From Mesorhizobium sp. BR1-1-16 (GTDB lineage Bacteria; Pseudomonadota; Alphaproteobacteria; Rhizobiales; Kaistiaceae): DNA of 64,000 nt. A program made the position numbers and the translations under genes. Every line of letters starts with the position of its first letter. Positions within the stretch are counted from its first letter, which is position 1. The notes beneath the pieces were generated by a model, which was not told the DNA's origin, ran no database searches, and saw only the letters and a program-made list of their open reading frames with translations. Positions 34,478-42,602 of this stretch are shown one piece after another. The stretch is taken from contig NZ_JAIUIE010000011.1 in the NCBI RefSeq assembly GCF_020165495.1, positions 62,001 through 126,000 on the forward strand. The letters run 5' to 3'.

Positions 34478-36567
34478 GATGCTGATGCTCCCTTTCGGTG
34501 GATCGCGCGGACAAGGAAGCCGTCGGCAACGATGGTTCCCTTCTCGACGATGAAGCCTGCTGCGCCCGACTGGAAGCGGTCATCCCGGGCAGCGCAGCAC
34601 TCGACGCCGTCCACCGACAGGTGGAGGTCATCGCCGTTGAGGCTAAACATCAGGTCGCGTTTGCCCACTGCGCCGCTTGCGACCGGCGCCCGGGCCAGAA
34701 CCTCAACCTCGTCGTCATATCGGCGGACGATGCAGGCTTCGTTGCCCTTGAGCATGCCGGCATAGTAGCGGCGATGTCCGCGCGAGCGGGCGATGAGGCC
34801 GCCGCCGTCATTGATCGAATAGTCGATCGAACTCGCCACCGAATAATTATCCCAGTCGCGGCTGCCGGTCGTGACGAGACCATTATCGAACGGGTGGGAG
34901 ACGCAGAGCGTGTATTTGAAATCCGGAGCGAAGTGCCGGGCGGAGCTGACAAAGGCGCGGATCCAGAACGGCGCCAGGTTCCAGATCGACGGCATCAGCA
35001 TGCCCTTGATCTCATAGGTCTCCGGCGCACCGCTCCAGTCGACGGAGTGGATCGTCGCCTCGCCGTCGAAGCGGCTGTCGGAACCGAATTCGACGCCGAG
35101 GCGATAGAGCGGCAGGCCGTTGGTCTGCGGCACGGTCCAGGAAACCGCCATGTCGGCATCGCCGAGCGCAATCCAGTCGCCGTCGAGGCGGGCGATGTCG
35201 TCGCCGGCGGCGTAATAGAGCGCATAGAGCCGCGCCTTGACGCCGGCCGGGGCCGTGATCCGCGCCGTTGCCGTCTGGCCCGGATAAAGCGTCGGGCTCG
35301 CCACCATGGCGAAGCTGGATGTTGCCGCGAAAGGTTCGACGAAGACCGGCGTCGACAGGGTGCCTGTGACGCCGCGCGACAGGCCCTGTAGCTGGACGGT
35401 CAATGCGCCCTCCGGATTGCTCAGCAGCAGTACACCCTGGCGGCCGACATGGCGGGGGCAGGGGGCAAAACCCTGCGTCGAGCCCGGATAGTCGAAGCCG
35501 AAGCGGGGACAGGCGGGCGGAAGCTCCCGTCCGGCCAGAACATCCGCCGCCGCAACGATGCCGCGGGTCTCCCGCACGGCGTCGCTGATGCTGGAGGCGC
35601 CGTCGGAGGTTACGACATAGAGGAAATCGCTGACCGGACGGCGGAGGTCCGGTCCCTTGTCGAGCGCTGCCAGTCCGAGCCGGACGCCGTTGAGGCAGCC
35701 GACATTGCCGGCATTGCAATCGGTGTCCCAGCCGGCGCTGGTGGCGATCATCAGCGAGCGGCCGAAATCATCGCCGGCCATCAGGAGGGCCATCAACACG
35801 ATGGCATGGTTGGGGATCATGTGGCACGGACCGTCATAATGGTCATAGCCGTGATGGCCGGCGATCCAGGCGCGGACCTTGTGCCAGTCATCCGTCTTGG
35901 CGCATTCGGCCCGGATCTGGTCGACGACGTTGAGAAGATGCCGGTCGCTGACATAGCGGAGGCCGGCATCGAGCAGGCGGTCGACATTCTGCTCCGAAAA
36001 GGCCATCGCCTCCATCGTCCCGAGCAGCACGGCCGCGTCGAGTGCGATGCCGTCATGGCTGACCGAGGCGGCTGCACGCACCATCTGCGCGGCGCGATCG
36101 GGATCATTCGGCGCGGCGAGCGCGAAGGCGTCCATGAAGATCTGGGCGCCGATCTGCGCCGGAATCCATGGGCCGTTCTGGGCGTGGCTGCCGCTTTGGG
36201 GCGCGTCGATGCCATTCTTCAGGTTGAGGAATGCGGTGTGCTCCGTCGACCGTCCGAGCCCGCCCCACCAGAGGATCGTCTTTTCCTCGATGATGTAGTT
36301 GAGCCAGGTCTGGCCAACCTGGTGCGGCGTCAGCGTCTTCGGATAGCCGTGGTCCTCAAGCGCGCGGAAGAAGGCGAACGTGCCGGAGATGTCGTCGTCC
36401 GGCAGCATGATCGGCAGGCTGAGCTTGCCGTTGACGAAGTAGTCGACCTCGCCGAATGTGTCGCGGATCTTCTCGTAGGACCAGCCCTCGACCGGCCGGC
36501 CGTGATAGACGCCGAGGATCTTGCCGAGAACGCCGGCATAGATCTTTTCCTGCGTTGCGCGATCCAT
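34474..36567 (-). CDS. Second ADP-ribosylglycohydrolase-family/beta-sandwich fusion
   Basis: The 697-residue protein repeats the architecture of the 29296-31437 product. The ARH domain carries LPDDDISGTFAFFRAL and SAGWDTDCNAGNVGCL metal motifs, WLNYIIEEKTILWWGGLGRS is shared nearly word for word, and the C-terminal beta-sandwich has GSRDWDNYSV, RGHRRYYAGM and LSVDGVECCAARDDRF. The two are clear paralogues in opposite operons under the same operator. Different metal-site surroundings or sugar-binding faces may give them different substrates. The ATG at 36567 follows the nucleoside hydrolase stop (36570-36572) by two bases. Confidence 0.82.
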   Translation of the reverse strand: MDRATQEKIYAGVLGKILGVYHGRPVEGWSYEKIRDTFGEVDYFVNGKLSLPIMLPDDDISGTFAFFRALEDHGYPKTLTPHQVGQTWLNYIIEEKTILWWGGLGRSTEHTAFLNLKNGIDAPQSGSHAQNGPWIPAQIGAQIFMDAFALAAPNDPDRAAQMVRAAASVSHDGIALDAAVLLGTMEAMAFSEQNVDRLLDAGLRYVSDRHLLNVVDQIRAECAKTDDWHKVRAWIAGHHGYDHYDGPCHMIPNHAIVLMALLMAGDDFGRSLMIATSAGWDTDCNAGNVGCLNGVRLGLAALDKGPDLRRPVSDFLYVVTSDGASSISDAVRETRGIVAAADVLAGRELPPACPRFGFDYPGSTQGFAPCPRHVGRQGVLLLSNPEGALTVQLQGLSRGVTGTLSTPVFVEPFAATSSFAMVASPTLYPGQTATARITAPAGVKARLYALYYAAGDDIARLDGDWIALGDADMAVSWTVPQTNGLPLYRLGVEFGSDSRFDGEATIHSVDWSGAPETYEIKGMLMPSIWNLAPFWIRAFVSSARHFAPDFKYTLCVSHPFDNGLVTTGSRDWDNYSVASSIDYSINDGGGLIARSRGHRRYYAGMLKGNEACIVRRYDDEVEVLARAPVASGAVGKRDLMFSLNGDDLHLSVDGVECCAARDDRFQSGAAGFIVEKGTIVADGFLVRAIHRKGASAS

Positions 36568-36569
36568 GG

Positions 36570-37517
36570 TCAATCCATCAGCGTCTTGAGGAGCAGATCG
36601 AGGAAGCGGCGATAATCAGCCGTCGCCGCGACCTGGATTTCCGGCAGATGCGCCCAGCCATGGTGATGGCGGAAATCGGCGACCGTCTGTCCGAGGGTCA
36701 GCTCGCCGCGCGTCTCTACGCCGACCCGCGCCGGCAGCGTACCGATCAGGCTTGGATCGATGACGGCCGCGACCGCCATCGAGTCGATCAGCACGCAATA
36801 GGATTCGAAGCCGCGACCCTGGACGAAGCGCACCATCTGCTCGGCGATGTTCGCTTCCTTGCGGCCCGATGCCTTCAGTGCCGCGAGTTCGGCTTCCGAG
36901 AAGTTGATGTCGAAATGGGTGGCGACGTCGAGGCCGACCGCTCGCACCGGCACGCCGGATTCGAACACCAGCTTGGCCGCCTCGGGATCGACATAGACGT
37001 TCCATTCGCTCTGCGGCGTGTCGCCGGTCGCGTTGGCGAAGGCATATTTGTTGAGGCCGAACGAGCCGGCGATCGAGACGACTTCCTTGACGAGCGGGAC
37101 GATGCCCGGCTCCTTCATGAAGGCCATCGCGACATTGGTCAGCGGTCCGAGCGTGATGATCGTCACCTGGCCGGGATGGTCGCTAACGATGTCGATGATC
37201 TGGTCGACGCCGTGCTGGGCCACCGGCTTCGTTGTCGGCTGCGGAAGGTGGACCTCGGCCTGTCCGTCGGAGCCATGCGAGAACGGATCGGGCGGAAGCG
37301 GCCGCGCCAAAGGCTTGCCCATGCCGCGCGCGACCGGGATATCCGTGCGGCCGAGCAGTTCGACGGTCTTCAGCGCGTTGGTCGTCGTCACGTCGAGCGG
37401 ATAGTTGCCGGCGACGCTGGAGATGCCGAGCAGCTGGATTTCCGGGGACTTGGCGGCCAGAACCATGGCGATGGTGTCGTCCATCCCTGGATCGGTATCG
37501 ATGATGACCTTTTTCAC
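36570..37517 (-). CDS. Nucleoside hydrolase (IunH/RihA-like)
   Basis: This inosine/uridine-preferring-type nucleoside hydrolase has 315 residues. The calcium-binding DTDPGMDD motif is at residues 7-14. NATGDTPQSEWNVYVDPEAA supplies the Asn/Glu ribose contacts and TIITLGPLTNVA the second part of the site. It cleaves N-ribosidic bonds by hydrolysis. I choose the GTG at 37517: AGGAGG lies seven bases upstream and the codon overlaps the kinase stop as GTGA. An ATG two codons earlier would sit only one base from AGGAGG. Confidence 0.88.
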   Translation of the reverse strand: MKKVIIDTDPGMDDTIAMVLAAKSPEIQLLGISSVAGNYPLDVTTTNALKTVELLGRTDIPVARGMGKPLARPLPPDPFSHGSDGQAEVHLPQPTTKPVAQHGVDQIIDIVSDHPGQVTIITLGPLTNVAMAFMKEPGIVPLVKEVVSIAGSFGLNKYAFANATGDTPQSEWNVYVDPEAAKLVFESGVPVRAVGLDVATHFDINFSEAELAALKASGRKEANIAEQMVRFVQGRGFESYCVLIDSMAVAAVIDPSLIGTLPARVGVETRGELTLGQTVADFRHHHGWAHLPEIQVAATADYRRFLDLLLKTLMD

Positions 37518-38443
37518 GTGCATGCCTCCTGGGTGATTGCGAGGGCGAGTGCCGCGGCATCGCGTCGAGCGCGGGAACGGAGCCCGGGGTCGCTTGGCTC
37601 CGGCAGTCCGAGTTGGCTGATGGCGATGCTGGCCGCGACCGTGCCGAATGCGGCGGCGCCGATGCAGCCTGCGCCCTCGGCGAGGCCCACCAGCGCTGCG
37701 CCGGAATAGGCGTTGCCGCCGCCGGTCACATCGACGGCCTCGACGGCAAGGCTGGGCACGAAATGAACGGCGCCGCGCTCGATCGCGTAGCTGCCGCGGC
37801 TGCCGGCGCGCAGGAAGATCGAGGGGGCCGGCCATTGCGCCACGCGCGCGCAGATCGCCTCTTCATCGTCGAGGCCGAGAATATGGCCGGCTTCCTCAAG
37901 ATTCAGCGACAAGGCGTCGACATGGTGCAGGAGCGCTACGATGCGCGGCAGTTCCTCCGGCAGGCACGCATCGAGACTGATTTCCCAGAGAACAATCTTC
38001 GGCCGGGGCCGGCGCCAGGCGAGGAGATCATCCCAGAATGCAGCCCCCGTATCTCGAAAGACATAGAGCGATCGCGCTCCGTCCAGCACACGCTCGATGT
38101 CCGATACGCGTGGCTCGATGCGCTGGAAATGCGCGGCGCCGAACATGGGCGTTTCGGTCCGCGTCCGTTCGTCGATATAGCGCAGCAGGTTGCGCGGCGT
38201 GTGCGGGTCTGCCAGACGGAGCCCATCGGTCGAAAGGCCATTGCGGGCCATCCAGGGTCCGAAGGCGTCGACGTAATCCTCGCCGGTACCGGTCACGAGC
38301 AGCCCGCCATCGCTGAACAGCGCGGCGCCGGCCAGCGCGTAGAGCCCGGCGCCTCCGGCGACATTCTCTTCTGCGCGGCCATCGGCGAACAGGAGTGTGT
38401 CGATCAGCGCCGCCGAGGCGATGAGATCACGGCCCGCCATCAT
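37514..38443 (-). CDS. PfkB-fold carbohydrate kinase-like protein with altered catalytic motif
   Basis: The 309-residue protein has the ribokinase/PfkB fold: AGGAGLYALAGAAL near the N-terminus for substrate, LSLNLEEAGHIL in the middle, and the C-terminal anion-hole motif. The last reads DVTGGGNAYSG (about 238-248), so the GAGD catalytic Asp of the family is replaced by Asn244. The same GGGN form is known in MAK32-like members. It may have low or different activity, or bind without phosphorylation. It lies between YjbQ and the nucleoside hydrolase in the operon, with a GTGA overlap to the latter. Confidence 0.8.
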   Translation of the reverse strand: MMAGRDLIASAALIDTLLFADGRAEENVAGGAGLYALAGAALFSDGGLLVTGTGEDYVDAFGPWMARNGLSTDGLRLADPHTPRNLLRYIDERTRTETPMFGAAHFQRIEPRVSDIERVLDGARSLYVFRDTGAAFWDDLLAWRRPRPKIVLWEISLDACLPEELPRIVALLHHVDALSLNLEEAGHILGLDDEEAICARVAQWPAPSIFLRAGSRGSYAIERGAVHFVPSLAVEAVDVTGGGNAYSGAALVGLAEGAGCIGAAAFGTVAASIAISQLGLPEPSDPGLRSRARRDAAALALAITQEACT

Positions 38444-38453
38444 GACGAAAGGC

Positions 38454-38861
38454 TCAGTCCCGCGAACATTTGACGAAGAACTGGCGCTGCCGCGGCCCGT
38501 CGAATTCGTTGAAGAACACGCCTTGCGAATGGCCGAGCAGCGGCTGGCCGTTCATGATGATCAATGTCAGGCTCACGCCGACAATGACCGACTTGACGTG
38601 TCCGGCGGCATCCTGCGGCGTGTCGAACTGATGCTTGAAGTCGATCCGCGTCGGCACCAGGCGATTGATGTCATCGTGGATATCCTCAAGACCCTTGGGG
38701 TCCCAGAACGAGGTAATCGACAGGCCCGCCGTCGTATGCGGCACGAAGACGACGCAGAGGCCCTCCGCGACGCCGCTGGCAGAGACCGCCTCGCGAATGG
38801 TCGCGGTGATCTCGTAAGCCTCGTTCGCCAGCGTTTCCAGCTTGTGATTGGACAGGGTCAC
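38454..38861 (-). CDS. yjbQ: YjbQ/UPF0047 family protein
   Basis: This small cytoplasmic protein of 135 residues has PHTTAGLSI, DAAGHVKSVIVG, and GHSQGVFFNEFDGPRQRQFFV, the three YjbQ motifs including the conserved His residues. E. coli YjbQ shows weak thiamin-phosphate synthase activity, and its true role is unsettled. Translation probably starts at the GTG at 38861, which overlaps the SIS stop as GTGA. Inclusion in a tightly coupled sugar/nucleoside operon suggests action on a phosphorylated or N-glycosidic intermediate. Confidence 0.82.
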   Translation of the reverse strand: MTLSNHKLETLANEAYEITATIREAVSASGVAEGLCVVFVPHTTAGLSITSFWDPKGLEDIHDDINRLVPTRIDFKHQFDTPQDAAGHVKSVIVGVSLTLIIMNGQPLLGHSQGVFFNEFDGPRQRQFFVKCSRD

Positions 38862-39997
38862 GTGCGCGGCTCCCACATCTCGCTTTTCTGGACGGTTGAC
38901 GCGTCGGCGCTGTCGGCCCATCGCTCGGAGCCGAGACGGCGATTGGCGGACTGCGGCGCGTGGGCGGCGATGAGCGCCAAAGGCGCGCTCAGCAGCATCG
39001 GCGACCACAGCTCGTCAACGTCACCGCTGACGGCAATCGCTGTGTGGCCGAGGCGAATGGCCTTGTCGGCGGCCGGCCCGCCGCCCACGACGGTGATCAT
39101 CCGGCCGAGGCGGTTCATGTAGTCGAGCAGTTCCACGGCGCGGCTCTGCGCCCGGCTGTTGGCGGCGATGACCAGCACCGTCGCGATCTCCTCCGGCCGG
39201 CCGTCGAAATAGTTGAGATGGGTCCACTCTTCGAGATCACGCGCATAGGCGTGATGACCGACCGCCTCGAACAGCTTGGCGGCGCCATAGTCCGCGACCG
39301 CAAAGTCTGGGCCAGCACCGAGAAATTCGACGATCGGCCGGGAGAGGACCGATGCGCAGAGCGCTGCCGCCGAGGTATCGGCGGCTTCAATCGACGCCGC
39401 CATTGCGGCGATCGTCGCCTTCAACGATGCGCGGAGCGCCTGCGCCTCGTCCATGGTGATCCGCATCCGCACCTCGCCGATCCGGATCGCGAGGAGCAGC
39501 AAAGCCGTCTGTGCGAACAGATAGGGGCCGAAGCCCGGGCCCGGCGGCAGCTCGGGGATTGGCAGGACCAGGGTTTGCGACGCGATGCCGGCGAGCCGGC
39601 CTTTTTCTGCCTTCGTCACGGCCAGCACAGGCGCTCCGGCGGCACGATAGAGCGTCGCAGCCTCGGCGACGCGGGCAGCGGCCCCGGAATTGGACAGGGC
39701 AATGACGAGCGTGTTCTCGAGGTCGCGACGGTCGGCGAGCTGCGCATGGTAGCGCCCGGCATCGAGCGGGGAACGCATCTCGACCGGCAGGCCGGCATGA
39801 GCCATGAAGGCGAATTCCGCGGCCTTGGCGGCGAAATAGGAGTCTCCGCTGCCGGTCAGCAGGATGCGCCGCGTGCGATAGATCTGCGGCGTCGTCAGCA
39901 CGAGCCGCGCCGTGCGCTCCAGCGTGTCGAAGGCGTCGAGCAGGGCCGATGGCGTGGCCAGCACCTGCTCGCGCATGGAAGGGGCGAAGGTCGACAT
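38858..39997 (-). CDS. SIS-domain sugar isomerase/deglycase-like protein
   Basis: The 379-residue protein has two SIS (sugar isomerase) domains. The first holds LLTGSGDSYFAAKAAE and ALSNSGAAARVAEA, the usual phosphate-binding Ser/Thr loops. The second contains LEEWTHLNYF, matching the catalytic Glu-x-x-His region of GlmS/AgaS/FrlB-type enzymes. Such proteins isomerise, deaminate or deglycate phosphorylated amino sugars. It is one of three SIS paralogues in the window. The ATG at 39997 follows AAAGAG. It is the second gene of the leftward block B operon after the binding protein. Confidence 0.8.
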   Translation of the reverse strand: MSTFAPSMREQVLATPSALLDAFDTLERTARLVLTTPQIYRTRRILLTGSGDSYFAAKAAEFAFMAHAGLPVEMRSPLDAGRYHAQLADRRDLENTLVIALSNSGAAARVAEAATLYRAAGAPVLAVTKAEKGRLAGIASQTLVLPIPELPPGPGFGPYLFAQTALLLLAIRIGEVRMRITMDEAQALRASLKATIAAMAASIEAADTSAAALCASVLSRPIVEFLGAGPDFAVADYGAAKLFEAVGHHAYARDLEEWTHLNYFDGRPEEIATVLVIAANSRAQSRAVELLDYMNRLGRMITVVGGGPAADKAIRLGHTAIAVSGDVDELWSPMLLSAPLALIAAHAPQSANRRLGSERWADSADASTVQKSEMWEPRT

Positions 39998-40052
39998 CAG
40001 CGGCTCTTTCGAAATCTGGCTGGTCCGGTGGTGGGTATTCGCGCGATCCGGC

Positions 40053-40099
40053 ACCGCGCCCGGCGCGGTAGACGGACGGCAGCCATGCGGGCCGCCGTC
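40053..40099 (-). repeat. Two hairpins downstream of the block B binding protein gene
   Basis: ACCGCGC (40053-40059) pairs with GCGCGGT (40063-40069), and GACGGCAGCC (40075-40084) pairs with GGCCGCCGTC (40090-40099) with one mismatch. They lie between the binding protein stop and the SIS start, as in many importer operons where a stem-loop favours the binding-protein transcript. Confidence 0.55.
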
Positions 40100-40116
40100 C
40101 CGGTCGCTGGCAGGGC

Positions 40117-41433
40117 TCAGGGGGCCGGCTTCGGATAAGGCTGGGTCAGGCCCTTGGCCTTCTCCTCGGCATAGAGCGCCGATGCCTTCTTCAGCATCTC
40201 CTCGGACGTCTCCTTGCCGAGCCAGACGGCCTCGATATCCTTGTACATCAACTCACCGGTCGCCGGCGGGAAGAAGGTGCCGATCTTGAAGCCGAACGTT
40301 CCCTTGTCGACGGCAGTGGAGATGGCGCCCATCGCATCGAGGAACGATTTGGTCAGGCCGGTGGCCTCCGGGTCCTTCGGGAAATCCTTGAGCGGAATAC
40401 CCCAATAGCCAGGCCAGACCTTCGCCATGCGGGCGGCGAATTCCGGGCTGAAGATCATGTTCAGCACTTCGGCAGCGCCGTCCTTGTTCTTGGAATGGGC
40501 GTTGATCGACAGAGTGAACGCGACGCCGAGGTCATACATTGGATAGGGGACGCTCGGATCCATCTGCGGGAATGGCGCGAACTGGAAATCGCCCGCCTGG
40601 TCGCCGGTGAAGTAGTTCGTGGCCCACTGGAAGCCGATCGACGGCGCGAAGAAGAACGGCGACTTCTTCTGGCTGAGCAGGGAGATCGACTGGTCGAAGT
40701 TGAGCGAGAAATAGTCCTTCCCACCCAGATAGCCGGCCTGAAACCAGCGTGCCGACTCATCGATCGCCTTCTTCATCTCGGCGGAGTCCCACGGCGCGCC
40801 ATTGGCGAGGATGTCATAGAATTTCGTCGGACCGACGATCTGGTTGATGAAGATCGAGGCGTAGTTCTCGTTGACCGGCTGCCAGCCCTTGTTGCCGGTG
40901 ACCGAGGCATAGAGGCCGTCGTTCTGCGCCGCCTTCATGATCGTCTCGAGTTCGGCGGCGGTCTTGGGCACCGCCCAGCCTTTCTCAGCGAGCAGGGCCT
41001 TGTTGTAGAACATGCCGTCCGAGATCAGCGAGGGTGGCATACAGTAGAGATGGCCGAGCTGATTGCAGGTATCGAGTACCGGCTTCAGCAGCTTCTCGCC
41101 CCAGCCATATTTCTTCGAATAGTCGTCGAGCGGCTCAAGTGCGCCGGCCTTGGCCAGCGGCGCGATATAGGACGGGCCGGACGTATAGACGAGATCGGGT
41201 CCTTCGCCGGCCAGAACGGCGACGCGGACGTTGTTGTCGACGTCGTTGTTGTAATCGAGCGTCAGCTCATACTTGTCCTGCGAGGCGTTGAACGGATCGA
41301 TCAGCGCCTGTTGCAGGGCGTCCTGCAGATTCGGTGGCGCGCCCCAGAACCAGAGCGTGATGGGCTCCTTGGCAAAGGCGGAACCCGATAGCGCTGCGAA
41401 GATCGCCGCGGCGGATAGCATCTTCCTGAACAT
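40117..41433 (-). CDS. Sugar-type ABC transporter substrate-binding protein, block B
   Basis: This is a periplasmic family-1 solute-binding protein of 438 residues. The signal peptide MFRKMLSAAAIFAALSGSAFA is followed by KEPITLWFWGAPPNL, then GEGPDLVYTSGPSY and the aromatic-rich C-terminal lobe. It should serve the permeases at 27567-29293. It is the first gene of the leftward operon, behind the second copy of the LacI-type operator. Putting the binding protein in a separate but co-regulated operon from its permeases is unusual. Confidence 0.88.
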   Translation of the reverse strand: MFRKMLSAAAIFAALSGSAFAKEPITLWFWGAPPNLQDALQQALIDPFNASQDKYELTLDYNNDVDNNVRVAVLAGEGPDLVYTSGPSYIAPLAKAGALEPLDDYSKKYGWGEKLLKPVLDTCNQLGHLYCMPPSLISDGMFYNKALLAEKGWAVPKTAAELETIMKAAQNDGLYASVTGNKGWQPVNENYASIFINQIVGPTKFYDILANGAPWDSAEMKKAIDESARWFQAGYLGGKDYFSLNFDQSISLLSQKKSPFFFAPSIGFQWATNYFTGDQAGDFQFAPFPQMDPSVPYPMYDLGVAFTLSINAHSKNKDGAAEVLNMIFSPEFAARMAKVWPGYWGIPLKDFPKDPEATGLTKSFLDAMGAISTAVDKGTFGFKIGTFFPPATGELMYKDIEAVWLGKETSEEMLKKASALYAEEKAKGLTQPYPKPAP

Positions 41434-41500
41434 GGTCGGTCCCCTGTGAAGGCTTTGTCTGCGCGGGCGTTGAAGGTCGCCCTTTCCCAGCGGCCATCAT

Positions 41501-41528
41501 TAGTTAAACGTTTGATGTCCGTCGTCAA
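41501..41528 (-). promoter_or_regulatory. LacI-type operator overlapping the promoter of the leftward block B operon
   Basis: On the minus strand ATCAAACGTTTAACT (41502-41516) is identical over 15 bases to the element at 27528-27542. It overlaps TTGACG (41523-41528), a 16-base spacer and TAACTA (41501-41506). The arrangement mirrors the rightward promoter. The binding protein start is 68 bases further on, leaving a moderate leader. Confidence 0.75.
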
Positions 41529-41783
41529 GCCAAACTGATGATCGTTTTGATGGCTTTTGCGCCATGCCTAATGATCAGGCTGCCGCGACGGGCGGTCAGT
41601 TCAGCGGATGCATCGATGGTCGGTCAGGATCCGGCTCGCCATAGGCCATCGACCTGCGTCGGGCTTCGCTGCGGTTTGACGTGAGCTGCCAGGCGCTTGG
41701 CGCGATTGCCGGCGGTGATCGATCGTCCTCTGGCCTAGGACGGATCGACATTCAGGGCTCGCGTCGCACCACTGTCCGCTCTT

Positions 41784-41816
41784 CTGTCATTGCCGGATCG
41801 AGCCCGGCAATGACAG
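41784..41816. repeat. Long palindrome, REP-like or terminator
   Basis: CTGTCATTGCCGG (41784-41796) and CCGGCAATGACAG (41804-41816) are perfect 13-bp arms around a 7-base loop. Similar TGTCATTGCCGG... palindromes are frequent intergenic repeats in Rhizobiales genomes. It lies just after the GntR gene end and may terminate it. Confidence 0.6.
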
Positions 41817-41879
41817 AGAAAGGCCTTCCACGGAGATCGACAGGCAGGCCGTGACGCGACGTCGCTTCGGTCGGAAGAC

Positions 41880-42602
41880 TCAGGCGTTGCCGAAAGCAGC
41901 TGAGATCACGGGCCGCTTGCTGCGCACATGGCGCCGCATCAGCGAGCCGAGCGTGGCGCCGTCGCGTGCCTTCAAGAGGATGATCATCTCCTCATGATCG
42001 GCGATGGCGAGCGCCCATTGCTCCGGCGTCTTGGAAGCAGCATAGCGGGCGCGCTGGATGCGCCCTGACATGGTGGCGTAGACGCCCTGCAGGGCATTGT
42101 TGCGCGAGGCTGCCATGATCGCCTCGTGGATCCGCCGGTTCAGCTCGAAATAGGGCGGTGGATCGCGCCGTTGCCAGGCATCGACCATTGATGCGTGCAG
42201 GACTTCGATCGCGGCGATTTCCTCGTCGGTGATATGGAGGCAGGCGAGTTCTCCTGCGGCGCCCTCAAGGGCGGCGACGACTTCGAGCACCTCCTCGATC
42301 TCCTGCGCCGATAGCGCCGCGACGCGCGAGCCGCGATTGGGGAGGAGGTCGAGCAGTCCCTCGGCCGCCAGCAGCTTGATCGCCTCGCGCAGCGGTGTGC
42401 GCGAGATATCGAATCGCCGGCAGAGGTCCGCCTCGTTCACGCGCGAGCGCGGCTCGAGTTCGCCCGAAAGGATCAACTCGCGCAGCCTGACCACGACCTC
42501 GTCATGCAGATAGCGGCGGCCGATGGATGCAGGGCGCTCCACGAGCGCTGTGTCGGACGGACTCAATTCCGGGATGTCCTGGATAATCTCTGATTGTTGC
42601 AA
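41880..42602 (-). CDS. GntR-family regulator, FCD subfamily, block C
   Basis: The regulator has an N-terminal winged helix (YLHDEVVVRLRELILSGELE, then FDISRTPLREAIKLLAAEGL) and an FCD effector domain (FELNRRIHEAI, DHEEMIILL with the metal His residues). The start is uncertain: the frame is open to 42809, no ATG lies near the domain start, and no clear ribosome-binding site is visible. The TTG at 42602 would give about 240 residues, the normal size. It reads away from the aminotransferase gene, and related palindromes lie upstream of that gene and of the ECF genes. Confidence 0.8.
   Translation of the reverse strand: MQQSEIIQDIPELSPSDTALVERPASIGRRYLHDEVVVRLRELILSGELEPRSRVNEADLCRRFDISRTPLREAIKLLAAEGLLDLLPNRGSRVAALSAQEIEEVLEVVAALEGAAGELACLHITDEEIAAIEVLHASMVDAWQRRDPPPYFELNRRIHEAIMAASRNNALQGVYATMSGRIQRARYAASKTPEQWALAIADHEEMIILLKARDGATLGSLMRRHVRSKRPVISAAFGNA

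Larger units (their letters stand above)
41434..41879. other. 446-bp intergenic region upstream of the block B binding protein
   Basis: This spacer holds the promoter/operator at 41501-41528 near its left end and the long palindrome at 41784-41816 near its right end. Between them (about 41530-41780) I see no coding frame with family character and no RNA structure I recognise. Confidence 0.6.
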
